Source: Candidatus Schekmanbacteria bacterium (GTDB taxonomy: Bacteria; CSSED10-310; JACPHN01). Taken from it: DNA of 43,568 nt. Each line of letters starts with the position of its first letter. Position 1 is the stretch's first letter. The notes beneath the pieces were generated by a model. The model made no database searches. It was not told the DNA's origin and saw only the letters and a list, made by a program, of their open reading frames with translations. Location of the stretch: positions 1 through 43,568 of the forward strand of contig JACPHN010000163.1 of assembly GCA_016188575.1 (NCBI GenBank). The letters run 5' to 3'. The position numbers were made by a program, and so were the translations under genes. Positions 32,371 through 41,040 of this stretch are shown here, in pieces.

Positions 32371-33409
32371 ATGCAAGGCGCGCTTCGCAGTGGCAGCGCT
32401 CACCGCCGCGGGCATGACCGTATCTTGGACTTGCGACGACACCGCTGGTCGGGGGATTACCCTGAACGGCCAGGGAGACTATTCATCCATTCAGACGGCG
32501 GTGAACGACGCCAAGCAGGGAGACGTCATTTTTATTCCCAACGGGCGTTACGGAGAGAAGATCGACGCCAGGGACATTTCCGATCTCACGTTCATCGGAG
32601 AATCCAGTAACAGGACAATCATAGAACGTGGCGTGGACGGAGGGTCCGGTTTTATTGCAAGGAACCTGGGCTTCGAGAATGGTGGAATATATGGGGTTGT
32701 GTCCGTCAGCGCGTACGGAAGTCGCTTTACAGGTACGGGCGTCGAGGCGAACATCGCATGGATCCTGGAAGGCAATGTGTTCGCATGCGGCGGCAGCGGA
32801 GGTGCGGCCGTGAAAAAAGGCCAGAGCTTCAGCCGTCTGGCGTATAACGACATCCTGGACTGCGGCAACACTGCCGTCACCGCCTACTTCGGCATTAGTG
32901 AGGTCGTAGCCAACCGGATCAACGACACGCGCGGGCTGGCGATCGACTACTGGGTCGACGGCGGCGGCCTGGGGCTCGTCGAGGACAACGAGTTTCGCGA
33001 CAACATCGACGGGGCACTCGCCGGCGGCCACCCGATGCGCTACAGCGGGCCCGGGGATCTCGGCGGGGGCACACTTGGCAGCCGAGGTCGCAACATTTTC
33101 GTCGGCAACGGCATCCCCGTGATTCACGGCGTCACCGGCTCCTATCCGGTCAAGACTTCCGCCAAATTCAACTACTGGGGCACGACTGACCCTGCGGAGA
33201 TCGCGGCGATGGTGCGCGACTGCTCCGACACCCCGAGCCTCGGCTGCATCGACACCTCCGAATTCCTCACCGAGGAACCGCTGGTGCCGCGTGGCGCCGA
33301 TGCCTGGCCGGGTCGCCAGGCGCTGGACGAGGAGGTGGCGGCGCTGAAAGCCGCATCGCTCGCGGCCGGCGGCGGCATCACGCTGTTTGCCCGTGACGAT
33401 ACGCCATGA
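32360..33409 (+). CDS. Secreted right-handed beta-helix protein
   Basis: A 349-residue protein. A signal-like N-terminus (CKARFAVAALTAAGMTVSW) leads to the pectin-lyase-like opening GDYSSIQTAVNDAKQGDVI, then FIPNGRYGEKI, followed by short repeated beta-strand turns (NRTIIERG, NVFACGG, NDILDCGNT, NRINDTRG, NEFRDNIDG) typical of a parallel beta-helix. NYWGT near the end is common in such proteins. No catalytic residues could be assigned, so it may be a carbohydrate-binding or structural surface protein. It overlaps the GH99-like gene by 11 nt and is probably co-transcribed with it. Confidence 0.82.
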   Translation: MAGRCKARFAVAALTAAGMTVSWTCDDTAGRGITLNGQGDYSSIQTAVNDAKQGDVIFIPNGRYGEKIDARDISDLTFIGESSNRTIIERGVDGGSGFIARNLGFENGGIYGVVSVSAYGSRFTGTGVEANIAWILEGNVFACGGSGGAAVKKGQSFSRLAYNDILDCGNTAVTAYFGISEVVANRINDTRGLAIDYWVDGGGLGLVEDNEFRDNIDGALAGGHPMRYSGPGDLGGGTLGSRGRNIFVGNGIPVIHGVTGSYPVKTSAKFNYWGTTDPAEIAAMVRDCSDTPSLGCIDTSEFLTEEPLVPRGADAWPGRQALDEEVAALKAASLAAGGGITLFARDDTP

Positions 33410-33648
33410 GCGAGGAGCGTCGCTCGCGGACGACCGCGGCGCGGCCCCAGAGGAGACCGACTCAGCCGCCGAGTGCCAACAGGTTCGGCGCGACCCGACT
33501 TGCGCGCCGCTGCGATCCTCCGGGCGTCTTCTGCACGGTAAGCTCTCGGCAAGCGTGCATGAGAAGCGGCACGGCACCCGGATATGGTGTTGTTCCCGAA
33601 GTTGCCGAATTCTCGGAGGATACATAGGACAGGAAGCGTGACTCAGTC

Positions 33649-33834
33649 TTGCCGTTGGCGGTCGTCAGTCTGCGCGGGGAAATCAAGGCGTGGCGCCGGA
33701 GCCGGGTCCCCGGCCGGTCCCTGCCGGAGGCGTTGTGGCGCGAGGCGGGAAAGCTAGCTGCCGCCCACGGCGTTGGCCAGATCCGCTATTGGCTGGAACT
33801 GGTAGCGGACGGCCACAGCGAGGGAGAGCAGGAA
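33649..33834 (+). pseudogene. Fragment of a small transposon-associated ORF
   Basis: About 50 codons from TTG 33649: AVVSLRGEIKAWRRSRVPGR, then SLPEALWREAGKLAAAHGV and YWLEL. This pattern resembles short ORFs that accompany IS66-like elements. The similarity ends at about 33805, where an esterase remnant begins. No transposase or terminal inverted repeats were found. The 240 bp before it (33410-33648) hold no gene I can support. Confidence 0.45.
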
Positions 33835-34913
33835 GCGAGTCGTCGCCGCGGTCCTCACGCTTGTCATGCTGCCGCTGTTGGTGGCTCTCGCCGAAGCAGT
33901 TTCGTTATACGTTCGGAGCCGCAACAGCGGTTCAATCTTCTCCTCGGGCGAGGAGCGACAGCACTTGCTTTTTGTCCCGACGAGTTATGATGCCACGAGC
34001 CCGGCGCCGCTCGTCCCCAGCACGCACGGCCTCGGAGTCTGGCCGGCGCTGCAGAGGGACGTTAGCAGGTGGAACGAGCTGGCCGAGCGCCATGGGTTCA
34101 TCGTGGCCTACCCTCCGGGTTCGCCAAGTCGATTTCTCGGGCCTGGCGTATCGTGCGCCCGGACGCCAGTCTCAGGAAGGAAGTCCAGCTCATCTCGGAC
34201 CTGATCGACGTCTTGGAGCGAGCTTACAACATCGACCCGAGGAGGATCTACGCCGACGGACTTTCGGGGGGCGGCGGCATGGCATTCGTGCTCGCCTGCA
34301 GGTTGTCCGATCGCATCGCGGCGGTCGGCATGGTGGTAGCGGCGCGGACGCTGCCGTGGAGCTGGTGCCAAGACGCCGACCGCTTCCCGTGATCGCCTTT
34401 CACGGAACAGCCGACCGAGCGGTTCCCTACGAGGGTGACACGCCGTGGGTAGGCCCCACCGTGTTTCCCGACGTCGCGGAAGCGGTGGAGAGCTGGGCCC
34501 GACGGAATCGCTGTCGGCCCGATCCGGTCGAATCGGCGGTGGGAGCCGATGTTACCCGACGCGAGTATACGGATTGTGCCGACGACGCGGCCGTCGAGCT
34601 GTACACGATCCAGGGCGGAGGCCATACGCGGCCTGGCGGCGAGCCGTTGCCGAAGTGGGTCTTTGGGCCCACGACCCGCGGCGTCGATGCAACGAGTCAT
34701 GTATGGGCAATCTTCCAGGAGCATCGGCTTCGAGAGGCGCAGACTGCGGCCCGGCACGAGAGCGGTGCGCAGAAAGCTCGAGCCGCTTGCATCCTCCTCC
34801 CGGCAGGTATATATCCACTACGCGGGGACCGTGTGAGGCTGGCAGAAACGCTGCGGAAGTGGCGCTGGCGCGCGACACCATTGCTTGGGTGCGCGGCGAG
34901 CAGTGGATATTGA
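33830..34913 (+). pseudogene. Frameshifted PHB-depolymerase-like esterase
   Basis: Three frames together give an LpqC/PHB-depolymerase-like esterase. Frame one: signal peptide RKRVVAAVLTLVMLPLLVAL, then HLLFVPTSYDATSPAPLV and RHGFIVAYPPGS. After about 34130, frame two: RAWRIVRPDASLRKEVQ, IDPRRIYADGLSGGGGMAF with the G-x-S-x-G nucleophile, AVGMVVAA. After about 34375, frame three: PVIAFHGTADRAVPYEG and YTIQGGGHTRPGGEPLP with the expected Asp and His regions. The signal peptide would begin at AGG 33830, where ATG is expected after GAGGGAG, so the start codon also seems lost. Homology fades near 34735. Confidence 0.72.
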
Positions 34914-34994
34914 GTGGCAGGCAGGCGGAGGCAGCCGATGAGAGGTCAGCAAGTAGTCGTCGCGGCCGCCGAGCGCGGGTGAGGTGGGCTCGCA

Positions 34995-36437
34995 ATGGAC
35001 CATTCGTCGCGACTTGTGCGGGTCCAAAAGGGGGCGGAGTCGGCGGGATACCCCGAGCTCCCCTTGACGCTGACCGAGACCGGCTGGTTGGCGAGCTGGT
35101 TTGTGCTCTCTACGGTGGGCTCACTGCTCATCCTTGGAGCGTTTCTCCTCTACGTCTTTGTCGAGCAGCGATGGCTGGAGAGCTGGCTGTCGCCCGATCT
35201 CCTGCGGGTTTTGCACACCTGGGTTGGCGCTGGCGTCGCGGTGGCCACCGGTACGTTCGTGTTCGTCCTGCTGTGGCTGCGCATGCGGCGATACGATCAC
35301 CTCATTCGCGTGGCGTACGGCGATCTTCGCACGACCGTAGTCGCGCGAACCGTGGAGCTCCAAGAGGCCAATGTGTTCTCTGAAACCCTCTTCGACGTGC
35401 TTCCGTACGCGGTTGTCATCGTCGATTCGGGTTGTCGTATCGTGCGCGCCAATCGCATGGCAATGTCGATCAGCGGCGGCAGTGCGCTCGTCGGTGAGCC
35501 GTGTACGGCGTTTCCCGGGACCGCTGCTGCCAGCCCTGACGAGTGCGTGGCCGTCGACGCCATGCGCGCTCGCGAGAGCATCGTCAACAAGGTCGAACGG
35601 TGCGACCCAAAGACGGGGCAGGTATTCGCCGTCGACTCCTATCCGATCTGGAATCGACAGGGCGAGGTGTCCTCTGCCCTGGTGGTAGCGCGCGATGTCA
35701 CTGCCGTCAAGTCGTTCGAAGCGAATCTCCGCGAACAGGAGAAGCTGGCGTCGCTGGGCGTGCTCGCGGCGGGGATCGCGCACGACATCGCCAATCCGCT
35801 GTCGTCGATCCTCATCGAGTTGGCGCTCCTGAAGGACGAAAAAGTCCCTCAAGAGGTAGCGCAGTCTCTGTCCATTCTGGAGGAGCAGGTCGAGCGCATG
35901 GCCCGGACGGTCGAGGAAATGACGGGGTTTGCGCGGCGTCGATCCGAACGAGCTGCCGCCGTCGACATTCCGCTGGCGATCCAGGACGCGATGCGCATGG
36001 TCCGCTACGACGCCCGCGCCGCGCGGACATCGATCGTGGTCCGCGTCGCCACAGCCGTCCCCAAGGTCCACATGGTCGAGGACTACCTCGTCCGCGTTTT
36101 CGTCAACCTGTTTATCAACGCCTTCGACGCGATGCCCGAGGGCGGGGCGCTCGAGATCACGCTGGAGATGGAGGAAGACGGCGCCCGCGTCGAGATCAGC
36201 GACACTGGCGTTGGGATGTCGGAAGCCGTCCGCGCGCGAGCTTTCGAGCCCTTGTTTACGACCAAGGCGCCTGGGAAGGGGACCGGGCTCGGCTTGCCCG
36301 TCTGCCGCGACATCATGGCGGCGATCGGCGGAACGCTGCGGCTGGAATCTGCGGAAGGCCAGGGAACGAAGGTCATCTTGACCTTTCCGCGAGCTGCCCT
36401 GATCGAGCCGCAGGAGCCGGCGGTCGATCGGGAGTAG
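34995..36437 (+). CDS. PAS-domain sensor histidine kinase
   Basis: A 480-residue membrane sensor kinase. Two transmembrane segments near the N-terminus (WFVLSTVGSLLILGAFLLYV and VGAGVAVATGTFVFVLLWL) enclose a short loop. A PAS domain follows at about 130-235 (LFDVLPYAVVIVDSGCRIV). The H box is GIAHDIANPLSSI with the phospho-acceptor His. ATPase motifs are NLFINAFDAMPEGG (N box), DTGVGMSE (G1), FEPLFTTK (F) and GTGLGLPV (G2). No response regulator lies next to it, so it is an orphan here. It starts downstream of a pseudogene with a GAGGTGGG ribosome site and is followed by a convergent gene. Confidence 0.92.
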   Translation: MDHSSRLVRVQKGAESAGYPELPLTLTETGWLASWFVLSTVGSLLILGAFLLYVFVEQRWLESWLSPDLLRVLHTWVGAGVAVATGTFVFVLLWLRMRRYDHLIRVAYGDLRTTVVARTVELQEANVFSETLFDVLPYAVVIVDSGCRIVRANRMAMSISGGSALVGEPCTAFPGTAAASPDECVAVDAMRARESIVNKVERCDPKTGQVFAVDSYPIWNRQGEVSSALVVARDVTAVKSFEANLREQEKLASLGVLAAGIAHDIANPLSSILIELALLKDEKVPQEVAQSLSILEEQVERMARTVEEMTGFARRRSERAAAVDIPLAIQDAMRMVRYDARAARTSIVVRVATAVPKVHMVEDYLVRVFVNLFINAFDAMPEGGALEITLEMEEDGARVEISDTGVGMSEAVRARAFEPLFTTKAPGKGTGLGLPVCRDIMAAIGGTLRLESAEGQGTKVILTFPRAALIEPQEPAVDRE

Positions 36438-36443
36438 CGGCCG

Positions 36444-36496
36444 CTTTCCCCCCGACTGTCCCTCCGCCTGCTTGCGGGGAGGTGAGGTGGGGGGCA
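36444..36496 (-). repeat. REP-like palindromic repeat, copy 4
   Basis: On the minus strand: CCCCCCACCTCACCTCC, CCGCAAGCAGGCGGAGGGAC. It matches the left part and core of copy 3. It lies between the convergent ends of the histidine kinase (36437) and rarA (36524), a good place for a two-way terminator. Confidence 0.6.
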
Positions 36497-36523
36497 CAGC
36501 TTGCAGTCGACCCTGCGGGGGAT

Positions 36524-37978
36524 TCAGGCGTCACCGGCATCTTGCCGGCGCTGGGCCGCTCGCGCCTCGGCAATCGCCTGGGCGCGGGCAAGCAGCTTGC
36601 CTTCAAATCCCCGATTGGTCGGCGCGTAATAGTGCTGCTCGGCGAGCTCGTCGGGGAGGCACGTCATGTCTGCTACCCCTGCGGACAGATCATGGGCGTA
36701 CGTGTAGCCGACTCCATACCCCGCGCTCTGCATCAGCTTGGTGACGGCGTTTCGCAGATGCCGCGGGACCGGCAGCGCGCCATGGCGCTCGACGTCGGCG
36801 CGCGCGGCCTTCTCGGCGAGGTAGGCGGCGTTGCTTTTCGGCGCATGCGCCAGGTAAATGGCGAGCTGCACCAGCGCGAGCTCGCCTTCTGGGCTCCCGA
36901 GAAACTGGTAGGTATCGCGTGCGGCGATGGCCACGCCCAGGGCCGCGGGATCGGCGAGGCCGACATCCTCACTCGCGATGCGCACCAGGCGGCGAGCGAT
37001 GTAGAGCGGATCGTCACCGGCTGCCAGCATGCGCACCGTCCAGTAGACCGCAGCATCGGCGTCGGAGTTGCGTATGCTCTTGTGGACGGCGCTGATCAGG
37101 TTGAAGTGCTCTTCTCCGGCGCGGTCATAGCGCAGCGCCTGCCCGAGCGCCGCCGTGAGCAAGTCCAGGGAGATTTCCGCGTCCTTCTCGACAGCGATGG
37201 CGGCGGCAATCTCCAGCGCGGTCAGCGCGCGCCGCGCATCACCCGCCACCGCGACCGCCAGCGCGCCCAGGGCCTCGTCGGCCGCACCCAGCTTGCCGGG
37301 CGGGTAGCGCCGCGCCAGCTCGTCCAGGGCGCGGCGCAGCAACACCTGCACGTCCGCCGGGGACAGCGGCGCCAGAACGAACACGCGCATGCGGGAGAGC
37401 AGTGCCGAATTTAGAGAAAACGACGGGTTTTCCGTGGTCGCACCGATGAGACAGACGTCACCGCGTTCGACAAAGGGCAGGAAGGCGTCCTGCTGGGCGC
37501 GGTTGAAGCGGTGGATCTCATCCAGGAAGAGGACGGTCTTTCGCCCGCCCCGCTGCCGCTCGGCGGCCGCCTCCTGCATGATCTGCTTGACCTCGGCCGT
37601 GCCCGACAGCACCGCGCTACGCGCCATGAATCGGATCTCCCGGCGCTGCCCGAGCAGGCGCGCCAGGGTCGTTTTGCCGCAGCCTGGCGGCCCCCAAAAC
37701 ACGGCGCTGCACAGCTTGCCGCGCGCCAGCAGCTCGTGCAGGGGTTTCCCCGGAGCGAGCAGCTCCGCATGGCCGACAACGTCTGTGAGTGAGCGCGGTC
37801 GTAGCCGTTCGGCGAGGGGTAGCTCCACTTCCTCGTGCGCGCGCCGTGCCGGCCCGGGGGCGGGGGCGGGGGCGGCGGCGGGGGAGTCCGGCAGTGGTGC
37901 CGCCGGTTCGGGTTCCGCGGCGCGGCCGCTGAAAAGGGACCGCTGCTCGCCGGGGGAAGGTCGACCCGAGGTCGTCAC
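36524..37978 (-). CDS. rarA: Replication-associated recombination protein RarA (MgsA)
   Basis: A 484-residue AAA+ ATPase of the RarA/MgsA/WRNIP1 family acting at stalled replication forks. After a Pro/Ala-rich N-terminus, the core begins PLAERLRPRSLTDVVGHAEL. Walker A is GPPGCGKTTLA, Walker B FLDEIHRFN, sensor 1 GATTENPSFSLN, and the C-terminal oligomer part has HKSIRNSDADAAVYW and RIASEDVGLADP. GTG 37978 is chosen because GAGGGG lies 6 nt upstream; an extended frame would run into the next gene. It is the last of three minus-strand genes. Confidence 0.93.
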   Translation of the reverse strand: MTTSGRPSPGEQRSLFSGRAAEPEPAAPLPDSPAAAPAPAPGPARRAHEEVELPLAERLRPRSLTDVVGHAELLAPGKPLHELLARGKLCSAVFWGPPGCGKTTLARLLGQRREIRFMARSAVLSGTAEVKQIMQEAAAERQRGGRKTVLFLDEIHRFNRAQQDAFLPFVERGDVCLIGATTENPSFSLNSALLSRMRVFVLAPLSPADVQVLLRRALDELARRYPPGKLGAADEALGALAVAVAGDARRALTALEIAAAIAVEKDAEISLDLLTAALGQALRYDRAGEEHFNLISAVHKSIRNSDADAAVYWTVRMLAAGDDPLYIARRLVRIASEDVGLADPAALGVAIAARDTYQFLGSPEGELALVQLAIYLAHAPKSNAAYLAEKAARADVERHGALPVPRHLRNAVTKLMQSAGYGVGYTYAHDLSAGVADMTCLPDELAEQHYYAPTNRGFEGKLLARAQAIAEARAAQRRQDAGDA

Positions 37979-37994
37979 GCACGTCCCCTCGCGC

Positions 37995-38759
37995 TCATTC
38001 CGGCTGGCCGTGTCGCCCGGAGCCGTCGCTAAAGCGCTGCGCCCCGGCCGAAAACTCGCCAGCCTGCAGCGACCGCAGACCCACCTCGAATTCCAGGCGC
38101 AGGGCCGCGGCCACCGGTAGCGACCATTGCTCATAGGCGGCCTGCCGATCTCCGAGCATGGTCCGCTGAGGGAGGCTCGCAAGCTGCTCCGCGAGCTCCT
38201 CCGCCGCCTCTCGCGCGGTGCCGTTCGCGACTACGCGGTTTACCAGACCGAACGTCAGGGCTTCCGCCGCACCAACGCCGCGGCCCGTGAGAATCATGTC
38301 CAGAGCTCGTGACTGGCCGATGAGTCGCGGCAAACGCACGGTCCCGCCGTCCATGAGCGGAACGCCAAAGCGGCGGCAAAAGACCCCAAAGACTGCGCTT
38401 TCCTCCGCGACGCGAAGGTCGCACCAGAGGGCGAGCTCGAGCCCGCCCGCCACCGCGTGACCCGACACGGCCGCGATCACCGGTTTCGTCAGCATCATGC
38501 GCGTCGGGCCGAGCGGACCCGCGCCATCAGGAGTCAGGTCGGGGACCTTTCCGGTCGCGATCGCCCTGAGATCGGCACCCGCGCAAAAGGTGCCGCCCGC
38601 GCCGTAGAGCACCGCGACGCGGGCGCGGTCGTCGGCATCGAAAGCGGAAAAAGCGAGCCGCAACGCCTCCGCGGTTGGCGGGTCGATCGCGTTGCGCGCC
38701 TCGGGCCGGTTCAGGATGATCGTCGTGATCGCTCCACGGGTTTCAGTCCGTACCGTCAT
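37995..38759 (-). CDS. Enoyl-CoA hydratase/isomerase family protein
   Basis: A 254-residue crotonase-fold protein. Oxyanion-hole blocks: RPEARNAID, then GTFCAGADLRAIA and AAVSGHAVAGGLELALWCDL. A catalytic Glu is plausible in the region LMDGGTVRLPRLIGQSRALD, where Asp rather than Glu is seen, so hydratase activity is not certain; other crotonase reactions are possible. MTVRTE has GGAGG 6 nt upstream. It overlaps the YkgJ-like gene by 17 nt and precedes rarA by 16 nt. Confidence 0.85.
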   Translation of the reverse strand: MTVRTETRGAITTIILNRPEARNAIDPPTAEALRLAFSAFDADDRARVAVLYGAGGTFCAGADLRAIATGKVPDLTPDGAGPLGPTRMMLTKPVIAAVSGHAVAGGLELALWCDLRVAEESAVFGVFCRRFGVPLMDGGTVRLPRLIGQSRALDMILTGRGVGAAEALTFGLVNRVVANGTAREAAEELAEQLASLPQRTMLGDRQAAYEQWSLPVAAALRLEFEVGLRSLQAGEFSAGAQRFSDGSGRHGQPE

Positions 38760-39219
38760 GGTCAGCCTCCGCAGTTTCGTCATGCTCGCTGGCCGCGTCA
38801 GCCCGGCCGGTGCGCACGAGCTCGATCGCGGCGTAGGAAAATCGCTCGCCCTGCCCGATGCCCGGACATTCGGCCGCGGTCATCGTCCACAGCTCCGGGC
38901 TCTGGAGGTTTCCGCTCCAGAATGGATAGGTGCGGCACTGCAGCGGCCGCGCCTCGTAGATGGTGCACCCGCCGTCCCAAAATATGCAGTCGCCGTTCGC
39001 TTTCTCGAGCAAGCTCAGCCGGTCGCCGACGCGCCGCAGGAAGCGCCTACCGAAGTCGGAAGTGGACAGCCCGAGTCGCCTTGCGATCCTCTTCAGTGCC
39101 ACCCGATCGACGAAGACGTAGCCCGCGCCGCCGCGGCAACAATTTCCGCAGCGCGTGCACGTGAAGCACAGACCGCTCAGATACCACGAATCGGCTTGCG
39201 AGCTCGGCGGGATGCTCAT
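38743..39219 (-). CDS. YkgJ-family cysteine cluster protein
   Basis: A 158-residue protein of the zinc- or iron-chelating UPF0153/YkgJ type. The N-terminal CTRCGNCCRG, the middle CIFWDGGCTIYEARPLQCRT in sequence, and CPGIGQGERF near the end supply eight metal ligands. Function in this family is unresolved. MSIPPSS is the first Met before the cluster and has GAGGA upstream. It is the first gene of a minus-strand run, divergent from ridA. Confidence 0.85.
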   Translation of the reverse strand: MSIPPSSQADSWYLSGLCFTCTRCGNCCRGGAGYVFVDRVALKRIARRLGLSTSDFGRRFLRRVGDRLSLLEKANGDCIFWDGGCTIYEARPLQCRTYPFWSGNLQSPELWTMTAAECPGIGQGERFSYAAIELVRTGRADAASEHDETAEADHDGTD

Positions 39220-39327
39220 GTCGCGTCGTTCCTCGGCCCGCGCCCCGACGACGCCGGCGGTGTCGTGGAGAATAGCCCGACCCCCGGCCAATTGCGAAGG
39301 GGGTCGCGCGATGCTACTACAGGACCA

Positions 39328-39355
39328 CCGGTTGCTGTTTCTTTGAACCAACCGG
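39328..39355. promoter_or_regulatory. 7-bp inverted repeat in a divergent promoter gap
   Basis: CCGGTTG at 39328-39334 and CAACCGG at 39349-39355 lie within the 176-bp gap between the YkgJ-like gene and ridA. It is a candidate operator; no regulator gene is adjacent. Confidence 0.35.
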
Positions 39356-39395
39356 CGAGTGCTCGCGGCAACTGTGCTTTCACGGGGAATGCGAC

Positions 39396-39785
39396 ATGAG
39401 AAAAGAAGCGATTTGCACGACCGCGGCTCCCGAGGCGATTGGACCGTACACGCAGGCGATCAAATTCGGTAGCCTGATCTTTGTTTCTGGTCAGTTGGGC
39501 ATCGATCCGGCGACGCGAGAGGTCGTGGATGGCGGGCTGCCGGCGCAGACCAGGCAGGTGCTCAAGAACTTGCAGGCGGTGCTCGGAGCTGCTGGCGCCT
39601 CCTTCGAGGACGTCGTGAAGACGACGATCTTCTTGACCGACATGCGGCAGTTCGCGACGGTCAACGAAATCTATGCGGCGCACTTTCCAGAGCCGACGCC
39701 GGCACGGGCGACCGTCGAGGTCGCCAATCTGCCGCGCGGGGCCGAAATCGAAATCGAGCTGATCGCGGTGCTCGGCGAGCGCTGA
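39396..39785 (+). CDS. ridA: RidA/YjgF reactive intermediate deaminase
   Basis: A 129-residue trimeric enzyme that hydrolyses 2-aminoacrylate-type enamines and imines from pyridoxal-phosphate enzymes. Signatures: IGPYTQAIKFGSLIFVSGQL, LKNLQAVLGAAGASFEDVVK, TTIFLTDM, YAAHFPEPTPARATVEV with the conserved Arg, and EIELIAVL. The length is standard and no residue appears missing. It is followed 15 nt later by an FAD oxidoreductase gene. Confidence 0.95.
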   Translation: MRKEAICTTAAPEAIGPYTQAIKFGSLIFVSGQLGIDPATREVVDGGLPAQTRQVLKNLQAVLGAAGASFEDVVKTTIFLTDMRQFATVNEIYAAHFPEPTPARATVEVANLPRGAEIEIELIAVLGER

Positions 39786-39800
39786 ACGGGCGGGAGCAGC

Positions 39801-41006
39801 GTGCGCAGCCCGGACTTCGCGGTCGTTGGCGGCGGCATCGTCGGCCTGTGCGTGGCGCGCGAGCTGAAACGCCGGTATCGCGATTGTCGCGTCTGCCTTT
39901 TCGAGAGAGAGCCGCGCTGCGGCCTGCACGCCAGCGGCCGCAACAGCGGTGTTCTCCACGCCGGCTTCTACTACAGCGCCGACAGCCTCAAGGCCCGCTT
40001 CTGCCGGCGCGGAAACGAGGCGCTCACGGAGTACTGCCTGGCACGTGGATTGCCGATCAACCGCTGCGGGAAGCTGGTGGTCGCGCGTGGAGCCGCTGAC
40101 CTCGCGCAGTTTCCCCTCCTGCTGGAGCGGGCGAGCAAGAACGGGGTGCCCTTGACCGAGGTTTCCGCGATGGAGGCCCGGCGCCTCGAACCAAACGTGA
40201 AGACCTGCGAACGGGCGTTGTTCTCGCCGTCGACCAGCGCCGTCGATCCGGCGGCGGTTTGCGCGGCGCTGGCGGCGGACGCGGCCGCGGAGGGCGTCGA
40301 GGTACGCTGTGGAGAGGCGGTTCGTGGGCCCGGTGGGGCGGCGGGCGAGCTGGTAACGTCGGCGGGCCGCATCAGCGCGGGCTACGCCATCAACTGCGCC
40401 GGCGCCCGGGCGCTGGGTCTGGCCCACGCCTTCGGCGTCGGCGCGGAATGGCGGGTGTTGCCCTTTGAGGGTCGCTATCTGGTCGGCTCCGCGGCCGCCG
40501 CTCCGCACCGCGTCCACGTGTACCCGGTGCCGGACCTGGAGATGCCTTTCCTCGGTGTCCACACCACGATCGATGTGCACGGCCAGCTCAGGCTGGGTCC
40601 GACCGCGTTGCCCGTGTGCTGGCTGGAACGGCGCGCGGAACGGCCGGTGATGTCGCTCTCGGTGCTCCTGTCCGTGGCGCTTACGGGTATGCGGCTGCTC
40701 CTCAGAGGGGGGCGATCGTATCGCCGGCTGGCGCTGCGGGAGTTGCGGCTCGCGCACCGCCGCCAGTTGCTTGCGGCGGCGGGCGAGCTTGTTGACGGTC
40801 TGAGTCTCGCTGCCTTCGCGGCCTGGGGCACGAGCGGCATCCGCGCTCAGCTCGTCGCGCGCCGCGGCACGGCCCTGGAGATGGACTTCATTGTCCGCGG
40901 GAGTGGCCGCGCCTTGCACGTGTTGAACGCGGTCTCGCCGGGCTTCACCAGCGCCATGCCCTGCGCGGAGCACGTGGTGGACCAGATCGACACCTTGGGG
41001 CGCTGA
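39801..41006 (+). CDS. lhgO: L-2-hydroxyglutarate oxidase-like FAD enzyme
   Basis: A 401-residue FAD-dependent oxidoreductase of the DAO fold. The N-terminal dinucleotide motif is VVGGGIVGLCVARELKRR. HASGRNSGVLHAGFYYSADSLK and KLVVAR match L-2-hydroxyglutarate dehydrogenases. VHTTIDVHGQLRLGPTALPV and the C-terminal NAVSPGFTSAMPCAEHVVDQ also fit. It oxidises L-2-hydroxyglutarate to 2-oxoglutarate in known members. GTG 39801 has GGGAG 5 nt upstream. It is probably co-transcribed with ridA. Confidence 0.88.
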   Translation: MRSPDFAVVGGGIVGLCVARELKRRYRDCRVCLFEREPRCGLHASGRNSGVLHAGFYYSADSLKARFCRRGNEALTEYCLARGLPINRCGKLVVARGAADLAQFPLLLERASKNGVPLTEVSAMEARRLEPNVKTCERALFSPSTSAVDPAAVCAALAADAAAEGVEVRCGEAVRGPGGAAGELVTSAGRISAGYAINCAGARALGLAHAFGVGAEWRVLPFEGRYLVGSAAAAPHRVHVYPVPDLEMPFLGVHTTIDVHGQLRLGPTALPVCWLERRAERPVMSLSVLLSVALTGMRLLLRGGRSYRRLALRELRLAHRRQLLAAAGELVDGLSLAAFAAWGTSGIRAQLVARRGTALEMDFIVRGSGRALHVLNAVSPGFTSAMPCAEHVVDQIDTLGR

Positions 41007-41040
41007 CCGGCGGCGCCATCGCCGGCGCGCGCGGCGAAGC

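Noticed and set aside
30052-32442. A 796-codon open frame on the minus strand
   Set aside because: It is antisense to the GH99-like protein with its FNEW signature and has no recognisable motif or ribosome site.
33387-33641. Short open frames after the beta-helix gene
   Set aside because: Arg/Ser-rich composition, no convincing ribosome site, and several frames open at once; no recognisable product.
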